A stretch of DNA of 48,211 nt, from the NCBI GenBank assembly GCA_903939755.1, contig CAJAII010000059.1, positions 1 through 48,211 of the forward strand, read 5' to 3'. How positions within the stretch are numbered: the stretch's first letter is position 1; each line of letters opens with the position of its first letter. Below are positions 24,731 through 32,349 of the stretch, piece by piece. The notes under the pieces are model-generated. The model was not told the origin of the DNA and made no database searches. It worked only from the letters and a program-made list of their open reading frames with translations. A program made the position numbers and the translations under genes. Origin of the DNA: an uncultured Flavobacteriales bacterium (GTDB taxonomy: Bacteria; Bacteroidota; Bacteroidia; Flavobacteriales_D; Crocinitomicaceae).

Positions 24731-25321
24731 TTATTGATAGACAAGGTCTATGCAAGGGATAGCGGCATCAATTAGTACACTGGAGCTGCCGTAGAATCTT
24801 GAACTGGTAATTTTAAGACTACCTTGCATAATAGGAAATTGCATTTGTTGAAATTGAGGTTTATGAATTATTCTGCCAATAATATCATTGTACAACGTGT
24901 AATTTGTTTGAATTCTTTTCACGGTGTAGGTGTGGTTTGGAATTAACGACAAAGGTGGGATACTGGCATAGCTCGTAGCAGTAGCACTAAATATATGGCT
25001 TCCACTGTAAACAATTGTATTAGCAATACTATCCCAAATTTCAAATAAATAGGGTGTTTGGCTTAGTGCTGGCTGGCTTTGGTAACCAATTGAACAGATT
25101 GTTTTCGGAACACTTACTTCAAACGAATACGAATGAACTTCGCTATCGTAAATGTGATGATCAATGCACTGCTGATTTTGTGCAGTAACACTATATAAAC
25201 TAACAAAATCGGGATTAGAGGTGTTACAAGGACTTGGAGATGGAGCGTCCGCATCTTTTTTGCAACTAGCAACAAGAAAACCAATCGCACAAATCATGAC
25301 AATCATTTTTTTAACATTCAT
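24731..25321 (-). CDS. putative lipoprotein of unknown function
   Basis: The 196-residue protein has a lipoprotein signal peptide: MNVKKMIVMICAIGFLVASCKKD with the lipobox LVASC. The Lys-Lys-Asp after the cysteine and the Ser-Pro repeat (DADAPSPSPC) form a short flexible tether. The rest is a beta-rich domain with YSFEVSVPKTICSIGYQSQ and a closing SSSVLIDAAIPCIDLVYQ; it looks like a DUF4082-type or jelly-roll fold but I do not assign one. It is followed by a strong terminator and is therefore transcribed on its own. Confidence 0.7.
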   Translation of the reverse strand: MNVKKMIVMICAIGFLVASCKKDADAPSPSPCNTSNPDFVSLYSVTAQNQQCIDHHIYDSEVHSYSFEVSVPKTICSIGYQSQPALSQTPYLFEIWDSIANTIVYSGSHIFSATATSYASIPPLSLIPNHTYTVKRIQTNYTLYNDIIGRIIHKPQFQQMQFPIMQGSLKITSSRFYGSSSVLIDAAIPCIDLVYQ

Positions 25322-25579
25322 AATTATAAATTAGGGGGTTAGTAGTTGCACAAACGCTCTACTATTTTTTTTGTTGTTTGAGTGGGGATAACTTCTCTCT
25401 TCCGTTCCGTTTCTCTCGACTCTGCTCGATTCACTTAAAGGGCATCGAGTGGATTCGAGGTGCGCTCGATAAGCTTTATTCAAGCTAGCCGAGTGTTCTG
25501 TCCAAGGGGAAGAATGTCCGCCTAGTTGGACGAGGCTAGCTGTGCCGGGTATAAATGTCAAAAAAATAGATTATATTAA
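25322..25579. other. unusual intergenic region upstream of the DUF4143 ATPase
   Basis: About 260 bases with noticeably higher G+C than the neighbourhood and no credible gene. A minus-strand frame of 76 codons (25331-25561) is rejected: it has no signal or known motif. A nested stem-loop is visible. AGCTAGCC (25483-25490) pairs with GGCTAGCT (25534-25541), and inside it GTCCAA (25500-25505) pairs with TTGGAC (25526-25531). It also holds one arm of an inverted repeat shared with DNA after the ATPase gene. Confidence 0.5.
25464..25481 (+). repeat. left arm of an 18-bp inverted repeat flanking the ATPase gene
   Basis: GCTCGATAAGCTTTATTC matches the reverse complement of 26901-26918 at 17 of 18 positions. 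Confidence 0.5.
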
Positions 25580-25641
25580 TAATGTAAATACAAAGTTGTA
25601 CTTTGGATTTGTAATGTAAATACAAAGTTATAGTTTGGATT
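25580..25641 (+). repeat. two tandem copies of a 30-bp repeat, 32-bp period
   Basis: Copies at 25580-25609 and 25612-25641 begin TAATGTAAATACAAAGTT and end TTTGGATT, differing at two positions. The second copy supplies the TTTG used as -33 element of the ATPase promoter. Confidence 0.85.
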
Positions 25642-25665
25642 ATATTTAAAATTTTTATAGTTTTG
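25635..25665 (+). promoter_or_regulatory. promoter of the DUF4143 ATPase gene
   Basis: A TTG -33 element at 25635-25637 and the -7 box TAGTTTTG at 25658-25665 are 20 nt apart, with the ATG 15 nt downstream. This is the most complete Bacteroidota-type promoter in the window. Confidence 0.6.
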
Positions 25666-25680
25666 TATAAATATTAGGCA

Positions 25681-26820
25681 ATGGATTTAATAAGAAAGCA
25701 AGTTTTTATAGATAATGATGGACAGAGTATATTTTTCTGGGGTGCTCGTCAAACAGGGAAAAGTCATTTACTTAAAATACTCTTTCCTGAGGCATTAGTA
25801 TTCGATTTATTACTTTCAGATGTATATAAACGATTGATTACAAATCCTGAATACATTCGAGAAACAATTTTAGCTCAAGAAAAAAAACTTGTAATCATTG
25901 ATGAAATTCAGCGCATTCCAATTTTATTAAACGAAGTTCATTGGCTAATAGAGAATCATGCTATCCAGTTTGTATTAAGCGGTTCAAGTCCTCGAAAAAT
26001 TATTCGTTCAGGAGAAAATTTATTGGGTGGAAGAGCATTAAAATATTCATTATATCCACTATGCTACAAAGAAATTCCAAATTTTGACTTGAACAGAGCA
26101 CTAAATAATGGATTGCTTCCAAGACATTATTTATCAAAAAATCCAAAACGATTAATTACTTCTTATATAGGTAATTATCTACAAGATGAAATTGTCGCTG
26201 AAGCTAAGATTAGAAACGTTGGTGTATTTTCAAAATTTTTACACGCCGCTGCATTTAGTCAGGGTGAAATGGTAAATTATACAACTATTGCCGCAGATTG
26301 TGGTGTTTCTGCAATTACCATAAAAGAATATTTTCAAATATTGGAAGACACCTTGTTGGGGTATTTTATCCCCGTTTATCAACGAAAGCCAAAACGACGT
26401 GTAGTGAAGACGCCTAAATTTTACTTTTTTGATGTTGGCGTTGCAAATAATTTACTACATAGAGGAAGAATAGAAAAAGGAAGTGAATTATTTGGTCATG
26501 CTTTTGAGTCCTTTATTTTTCAAGAGCTAATCGCTCACAAGCACTATTCAGGTTTAGAATACTTGATTTCGTATTGGAGAACAGCGACACAAATTGAAGT
26601 GGATTTTATCTTAGGATACAATGAAGTAGCTATAGAAATAAAATCATCCGACAATATTACATCAAAACACCTATCAGGATTAAAAGCTTTCAAAGAAGAA
26701 TATGAAGTAAAAAAAGCGATTGTAGTGTGCACAGAACCCTTGCCAAGAATAGTAGATACAATTCTGATACTTCCCTGGAAAGATTTTTTAGAAAAATTGT
26801 GGGCTGGTCAGATTATTTAA
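25681..26820 (+). CDS. AAA-type ATPase with DUF4143 C-terminal domain
   Basis: The 379-residue protein has an N-terminal P-loop domain with Walker A GARQTGKS (residues 21-28), Walker B LVIIDEIQ (Asp74-Glu75) and a sensor-like FVLSGSSPRK near residue 100. A winged-helix-like middle part follows (TTIAADCGVSAITIKEY). The DUF4143 domain at the end contains YFFDVGVANNLLHRG and the PD-(D/E)xK-like residues in IEVDFILG and AIEIKSS. These genes are common, often multicopy, in Bacteroidota and archaea; their role is unknown, and nuclease activity is only suggested by the fold. The gene stands alone amid structured, GC-richer DNA and is flanked by an imperfect inverted repeat, consistent with acquisition. 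Confidence 0.9.
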   Translation: MDLIRKQVFIDNDGQSIFFWGARQTGKSHLLKILFPEALVFDLLLSDVYKRLITNPEYIRETILAQEKKLVIIDEIQRIPILLNEVHWLIENHAIQFVLSGSSPRKIIRSGENLLGGRALKYSLYPLCYKEIPNFDLNRALNNGLLPRHYLSKNPKRLITSYIGNYLQDEIVAEAKIRNVGVFSKFLHAAAFSQGEMVNYTTIAADCGVSAITIKEYFQILEDTLLGYFIPVYQRKPKRRVVKTPKFYFFDVGVANNLLHRGRIEKGSELFGHAFESFIFQELIAHKHYSGLEYLISYWRTATQIEVDFILGYNEVAIEIKSSDNITSKHLSGLKAFKEEYEVKKAIVVCTEPLPRIVDTILILPWKDFLEKLWAGQII

Positions 26821-26900
26821 AAACAAAAGTGGCTTAGCTCTTACGTTTATTTTTAAAAGCGGAGTCTAGAGGACCGGAATCGATTTACTAACCAAGCTGC

Positions 26901-26918
26901 GAAAAAAGCTTATCGAGC
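26901..26918 (-). repeat. right arm of the inverted repeat flanking the ATPase gene
   Basis: The minus strand reads GCTCGATAAGCTTTTTTC, a 17/18 match to 25464-25481. It lies 80 nt after the ATPase stop. Confidence 0.5.
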
Positions 26919-27013
26919 TGAGCCCACTCCATAAACTTAATGTAACCAATCCTACAGACCCAATGTAAATGTGATTAAATTAACCCTTAAAAATCAGCAA
27001 CTTTTTACAACGA

Positions 27014-28381
27014 TTACTTAATAATCATCACATCTACTCGGCGGTTATCTTTTCGTCCTAGCGGTGTGTCATTGGAGGTTTTTGGTTGGGTTTCACCAAA
27101 ATGTTTGATGATAATTCGATCAGTATTTATTCCGTTCATTATCAAGAAGTCTTTAACGGCATTTACCCGATTTTTAGAAAGGCCAACATTGTATGATTCA
27201 GCACCTGTGGCATCGGTATGTCCTTCTAATGAAAGCTTGAATGTTGGGTTGGCTTGGAGTAAATTTACCATGCTCTCCAATTCGCCAAAGCTTTCTTTTT
27301 TCACTAACGATTTATCAAATTCAAATAAAATGGTCTTCGATACGGAACCTGATATTACTTCTGTTTCAGGAACAGTTTTAGTTAAAGAATTATCAATGAT
27401 GAGCGTATCAATTTTGTATTCTGTTTTGGTAATAAATACGGTGTCAACGCTATGAATTTCACGATAGATGGTATCTATTTTAATTTTGGATATTTTGGGT
27501 GTTTTTTCGGGACGACAAAGCGTTATTTTTAGTATCAATTCATGGGATCCTGAACTGTAAGATGCCATATTCGCCATGGGTGCTTCGTACGCATAACCGA
27601 ACATGTACCTGTCTTTTAATGTAATTCCAATTCTTCCAATCAAGCCAACTTGCGTGCGATAGCCAACGCCTACATTCAGAAACTTATTGTAAGTAGCGCT
27701 TGCGTTAATGTCTGCTTGGAGCACGTGATTAATTCCTTTTAAAAATACGGATGGTTTAAGATCCCATTTATTAGTAAGAATGATGTTATAAGCGGCATAG
27801 CCGGTAAAGTGTCTTCGTAATCCATAACCTGTGGTATTCGAATAGCCAAAATTTGATGAGGTATGTAAAACTTGTTTGGTTGAGGCAGCCAATTCTATAT
27901 TTTCAAATGTATATAGTATTCCAAGATCTGTATTAACTGCACCAGCAGATTGATTTCCACCATTAACGATGGGATCTAAGGGATCAAAAACGATGGCAGT
28001 AGATGGATTTAATCGGTATTGATTGTAGCCAATGGATAATCCAGCTCTAAATCTATGCTCTCCAAACTTCATTCCGTATGACAGTGAACCAAGGCCAGAG
28101 AATTGCTGCAACATGCCAATTTTGTCTATCAACAGTTGCCCACCGATTCCAAAGCGTTGTCCTAAAGAAGTGGATAGGTTAATCATACTTGTGGCCGGTG
28201 CACCATCAACTTTTACCCATTGATTTAAATGGGATACAGCAATTTGTGTACAATTATTGAGTCCAGCATAGGCAGGATTGACAGCGTACATGTTGTAGCC
28301 ATACAAGGTGGTTTGTGGCATTTGTTGTGCATAAGTAACCGCCGAAATACTTACCAAAAATAACAAGGTTAATTTTTTCAT
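27014..28381 (-). CDS. PorP/SprF-family outer-membrane protein fused to an OmpA peptidoglycan-binding domain
   Basis: The 455-residue protein has a signal peptide (MKKLTLLFLVSISAVTYAQ). Residues 20-300 are a PorP/SprF beta-barrel, recognised by TTLYGYNMYAVNPAYAGLNN at the mature N-terminus and repeated amphipathic strands. A linker rich in Ile/Thr/Asp (IDTIYREIHSVDTVF) leads to an OmpA-like domain at about 345-455: ILFEFDKSLV, LEGHTDATGAESYNVGLSKNRV and GRKDNRRVDVMI. PorP/SprF proteins are needed for secretion or anchoring of type B CTD proteins. The OmpA domain should tie this one to the cell wall. It lies 6 nt after the giant type B protein gene, supporting a dedicated partnership. Confidence 0.93.
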   Translation of the reverse strand: MKKLTLLFLVSISAVTYAQQMPQTTLYGYNMYAVNPAYAGLNNCTQIAVSHLNQWVKVDGAPATSMINLSTSLGQRFGIGGQLLIDKIGMLQQFSGLGSLSYGMKFGEHRFRAGLSIGYNQYRLNPSTAIVFDPLDPIVNGGNQSAGAVNTDLGILYTFENIELAASTKQVLHTSSNFGYSNTTGYGLRRHFTGYAAYNIILTNKWDLKPSVFLKGINHVLQADINASATYNKFLNVGVGYRTQVGLIGRIGITLKDRYMFGYAYEAPMANMASYSSGSHELILKITLCRPEKTPKISKIKIDTIYREIHSVDTVFITKTEYKIDTLIIDNSLTKTVPETEVISGSVSKTILFEFDKSLVKKESFGELESMVNLLQANPTFKLSLEGHTDATGAESYNVGLSKNRVNAVKDFLIMNGINTDRIIIKHFGETQPKTSNDTPLGRKDNRRVDVMIIK

Positions 28382-28387
28382 GATTGC

Positions 28388-31300
28388 TTATTTTTTTAAC
28401 CGTAATAGATTAATAGATCCTGAATATTTTTTGTCTTGACAATTTATGGAATAGAAGTAGACGCCATCAGGTAATGCATCGCCTTCTTTTGTCCCGTCCC
28501 ATTCGTTATGGTAATCCGTTGTTTCATAAACGGGCTGTCCCCATCGATTGTAGATGGTAACCGTGCAACCCATAATCAGGTTTGGATTTTTAATTTGCCA
28601 GGTATCATTTTGACCATCACCGTTTGGTGTTAGTAAATTGCTGATTTCAAAATCTCCTGCACAAGTAATAATGGATAATTCCAAGGTAAGAATGGAATCA
28701 CACCCATTTGCATCACTTAGGGTATCATGATAAATTCCACTTTGATTGAGTTGCTGTCCTGCAAAATCATAGAAGCCATCCTCGCAGATGTTTTCAGCTA
28801 TGTAATTTACGGGTGCAGCGTCAATTAGTAAGGCAAGAATGACTAGGGAGTCACAACCTGTTGCGGTTGTTAATGTATCGGTATATAAACCATCTTGAGT
28901 CAAGATAGTACCGTTCAAATTATAAGTACTTCCTGCACAAATATGAATGGTTTGTTGGCTCGTAATTATTGGGTTAAAGAAAATACCTGTGGTGATGATG
29001 CTATCGCAACCTGTTGCGGTAAGTACAGTGTCCACATAGATTCCGGCAGAAGAATACGTATTTCCATTAACTGTGTAAGATCCTCCAACGCACAAATTAA
29101 TTTGTTGATTTACTGGAATGATAGCTGGATAGAGTGATAAGTTGGTGATAATTATACTATCGCAACCGAGTGGAGTAATAAGGCTATCGATGTAAACTCC
29201 CGGTGTTGTTTGTAGTTGTCCTGCCAATAGTGCGCTGGTTCCTGCACAAATAGCAAGTGAGGCATTATTGATGGATGGTGTACATGGATTGAAACATCCG
29301 CTTGCATCAAAGGTGTAGTTTTGGGTACAAGCACCATCATCAATTACCACGGAATATATGCCTGCAATTCCTGCGGTGTAGTTTATAACTTGATTTGGGT
29401 TTACATTGCCAGCTTGTGCCACATTTCCAAGTGGATTAGTAATGGTGTAGGAATACGCTTGATTATTCATGTAGCCTGCCATTCCTCCTGAAGCGGAAAA
29501 GGAAACGGTACAGTTGGCATTGTTATAATTAAAATTAGCGGTTAAACTTTGTAGAAAGACCACCGGTATACCTGTTTCAACTGTGGCAGTTTGACAATCA
29601 AACAAGCCCCAATTTGAGCTGATATCTCCAGCCGGGGATAAATAATAAATGGTATTGAAGAGTGGATTTCCAAATGATCCTGAGCCGTTCCCATTGTTGG
29701 TAATGAACCCATTGTTGCCCTGTAAGGAATCAATGTAAGTAAATCCGGAGTTTTGTATCGGATTTGGTAAGGGTTGTGTTTGATGTAAGACATAACCGGG
29801 TGTCAAACAACCCGGAAGAGATGCCGTCGAAACACCAATTCCATTGAGCATAATGCCGGGGGTAAGATCGTCCCCAAAACAAACAAATGCGGTATCTCCC
29901 GTGGTAATATCGACATAATCTCCATTAGAAAGATTGGCTAAAATATCCCCCGCATCGCTTTCAAGTTCCTGAATGTATTCAATAATATATTGGCCTTCAT
30001 CTCCTGGTGAACCACCATCTATTTGAATGGCATAAATTTTCCCGGAATCCAAACAGCAAATTGATTCTTGATGGCCATTGTAATTGGCAGAACCTGAAAT
30101 CAACGGGGTTATTGGTGGCGTGTAGCGTGTTCCGTTTACCGTATAAGTGGCTGGTTGAAGTCCTCCGTAACAATCTACTCCATTCAGTAATTCAAATACA
30201 TTGAAACGCAATAAATTCATTCCAATATACGCGCGAATGCTTAATTCAACTGCCCCTGATGGCGGTCCAACGAAATAATGCCATACCGTTTGATTGGCAC
30301 AATTGTTTGGATTTGGATTTATGGCTGGTTCACCTGCCAAGTATTCTCTACAAGCTAATACATTAGAACCTGCTACTGCTTGAAATGTTGGGTTGGTACC
30401 GGCTGGAATTACTGGAACTTCGTACAAAGTGTCTAGCATGGTCAAACATAATATGTCATTCCCAGGAGGATTTAAAGCAGGATCTGAAACGGAAGGATCG
30501 AAAACCCAAGCTTTAATGTTTTGAGGGCTAAGGGGGGTAACATTATCGGAAGGGTCAATCATTCCATAATATTTATAACCTGGTTCTAAGCATCTCGCCA
30601 TGACGATTGCACTTGGGTCACCACCAAGAAAACTATTGGTTCCTCCTTCATCTGAATCGATGAATTTTAGGTTGGCACATAGGTAATCGTTGGGTACGCC
30701 TGGTCCGAATTGCTTGTCAAATCCGAATACAGCTCCACTTTCACCGTAAAGTGCATTTTGATAATCTCCTTCAAAGGAAATTCTGCCTTGATTTGGTGCA
30801 ATGAAATTTACCCAAACACTTTCGTTCATTACTGGATTTCCACCTGCAATGTGCTGGTAATCATACGCGTGGTACTCATTCGGGTTGGCAGATGTGTGTT
30901 GTTGTCCTGTTTCCCCAGCAGCATTCCCACCATCAAAAGCACAGCCAAAATTTAAGTTGGCAGTCGGGGGATTATTTTGACTAGAAGAAATGGCAGTTGT
31001 GTTAAAATTAACTGTGTTGGATAAACAAGGAATGTCTTCTAAATCGGGAGCTCCTCCGCCTAAGCCATTCACTCTTAATTGATAATAACCGTGATCATTA
31101 ACGTCATCCGAAGTTACTTGAATATAATAGGTCTCACCGGGAATTAATTTTTGATACGATATAAAAGGAATAGGGTCACAGGCATCAAATGTAATATCAC
31201 TTTCAGGATCTAGTCCCAATAAATCGATGCCATCGGAGTAATCAACGTGTGAAAGGTATTCAAATTTGTTTTTTAGTAGGACATTTGTTACAGGATGTAT

Positions 31301-32125
31301 ACCTGTCGTACAAGTTAATCCGTCTGCTGCATGATAGATTTCAACGTATGTCCCAATGTCTGTTCCAGCTAAATCGGTGGTAACTTGAACAGAACCGCTA
31401 GCAGGAGCTACAAATTTTGCCCATGCAGACCCTGCGTTTTGAACGTCACTCGCAGCAGGCTCATTAACTTCAAGGGTAGAATTACACCAACCTAAGGCAT
31501 AGGTAGTGTTTAGCGCTAATAGATTGGCATTGCAAATATTATCATCTAAATAACTTACGACAATTGGTAATCTTTCAACGGATAAGTTAATGCGATACTG
31601 TTGATTACAACCCGCATCATTGCTATTGGCAATAAAAGTATAATTTAATATACCCGCGGCAAGTGGCACTGCCATGCTTACATTTTGAATCCCTGTTTGT
31701 CCATCAGTCAATCCTAAAATATCGTAGTTTCCTGCATCATCATTTTCGTATGCTTCCCAAGCAAGATTGATTAAGGTCGGTACATCGGTCACACAGATAT
31801 ATTCTCTGTCAAAAAATAATCCATCATTGGGTGAGAATCCTCCGTTGGGAGAAGACATGGTATAAGGGCCATTGTCATTATTTTTGTATCCATAATTAAA
31901 ATTAAAGATGCCAAATAATGCAGGGTTATTATTGGTTAATCCGATGGTGTTATCTGTTGCCGTAAATTCCCAAACAAAATCGCTATTTCCTAAGAAAAGC
32001 CCATCGCAATCCACATTATTCAATGTTTGAACAGAGACTACTCTTACTTTAATAGTGGCTTGAGCGAAGAAATATTGGTTGAAGAGGAAGAGTACGGTAA
32101 GAAAACTAAAAACTACAATTTTCAT
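28388..32125 (-). CDS. giant secreted protein with type B (gliding-motility) sorting domain, paralogue A
   Basis: The 1245-residue protein starts with a signal peptide (MKIVVFSFLTVLFLFNQYFFAQ). The first 940 residues contain at least two beta-sandwich or PPC-like regions (AWAKFVAPASGSVQVTTDL, YYIQVTSDDVNDHGYYQLRV, VWVNFIAPNQGRISFEGD). Four Cys-containing repeats of about 52 residues start near 958, 1010, 1062 and 1113; each has ICxG at the front and DTLxTxxGCDSI at the end. The last 80 residues are a gliding-motility-associated domain (NLLTPNGDGQNDTW ... YNRWGQPVYE ... YSGSINLLRLKK). It should be exported by T9SS, perhaps with the SprF-like protein encoded 6 nt downstream. Adhesin function is inferred. 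Confidence 0.87.
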   Translation of the reverse strand: MKIVVFSFLTVLFLFNQYFFAQATIKVRVVSVQTLNNVDCDGLFLGNSDFVWEFTATDNTIGLTNNNPALFGIFNFNYGYKNNDNGPYTMSSPNGGFSPNDGLFFDREYICVTDVPTLINLAWEAYENDDAGNYDILGLTDGQTGIQNVSMAVPLAAGILNYTFIANSNDAGCNQQYRINLSVERLPIVVSYLDDNICNANLLALNTTYALGWCNSTLEVNEPAASDVQNAGSAWAKFVAPASGSVQVTTDLAGTDIGTYVEIYHAADGLTCTTGIHPVTNVLLKNKFEYLSHVDYSDGIDLLGLDPESDITFDACDPIPFISYQKLIPGETYYIQVTSDDVNDHGYYQLRVNGLGGGAPDLEDIPCLSNTVNFNTTAISSSQNNPPTANLNFGCAFDGGNAAGETGQQHTSANPNEYHAYDYQHIAGGNPVMNESVWVNFIAPNQGRISFEGDYQNALYGESGAVFGFDKQFGPGVPNDYLCANLKFIDSDEGGTNSFLGGDPSAIVMARCLEPGYKYYGMIDPSDNVTPLSPQNIKAWVFDPSVSDPALNPPGNDILCLTMLDTLYEVPVIPAGTNPTFQAVAGSNVLACREYLAGEPAINPNPNNCANQTVWHYFVGPPSGAVELSIRAYIGMNLLRFNVFELLNGVDCYGGLQPATYTVNGTRYTPPITPLISGSANYNGHQESICCLDSGKIYAIQIDGGSPGDEGQYIIEYIQELESDAGDILANLSNGDYVDITTGDTAFVCFGDDLTPGIMLNGIGVSTASLPGCLTPGYVLHQTQPLPNPIQNSGFTYIDSLQGNNGFITNNGNGSGSFGNPLFNTIYYLSPAGDISSNWGLFDCQTATVETGIPVVFLQSLTANFNYNNANCTVSFSASGGMAGYMNNQAYSYTITNPLGNVAQAGNVNPNQVINYTAGIAGIYSVVIDDGACTQNYTFDASGCFNPCTPSINNASLAICAGTSALLAGQLQTTPGVYIDSLITPLGCDSIIITNLSLYPAIIPVNQQINLCVGGSYTVNGNTYSSAGIYVDTVLTATGCDSIITTGIFFNPIITSQQTIHICAGSTYNLNGTILTQDGLYTDTLTTATGCDSLVILALLIDAAPVNYIAENICEDGFYDFAGQQLNQSGIYHDTLSDANGCDSILTLELSIITCAGDFEISNLLTPNGDGQNDTWQIKNPNLIMGCTVTIYNRWGQPVYETTDYHNEWDGTKEGDALPDGVYFYSINCQDKKYSGSINLLRLKK

Positions 32126-32194
32126 AAATTCAGCATTTTTAATTGGCTAATATAGAACAAATGAGTGGGATTAATAAATCCAAAATACTAAATT

Positions 32195-32216
32195 TTTAAC
32201 CCCATATGGGGTTAAA
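32195..32216. other. perfect 22-bp palindrome
   Basis: The sequence is self-complementary end to end, with centre AACCCCATATGGGGTT. It sits between the two giant paralogues. It may be a transcription terminator for paralogue B (there is no strong T-run) or a dimeric protein-binding site. Confidence 0.55.
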
Positions 32217-32349
32217 TCTTTTTAACGCTGTATGAAATCCAGCGAAAAAACATAAAACAAATTCCTTTTTGGCATGTATTTTTAGTTAAAATCATGACAA
32301 AAAGATTTTGTGGTCAGAAAGCCCATATGTTAAATAAAAGTATGGTAGG

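Noticed and set aside
25331..25561. 76-codon minus-strand open frame as a gene
   Set aside because: No motif or signal, and it covers the nested stem-loop. The frame is probably open because the region is GC-richer.
25580..25641. Possible CRISPR array
   Set aside because: Only two copies with a 2-bp gap and no spacers or cas genes. This is a tandem repeat.
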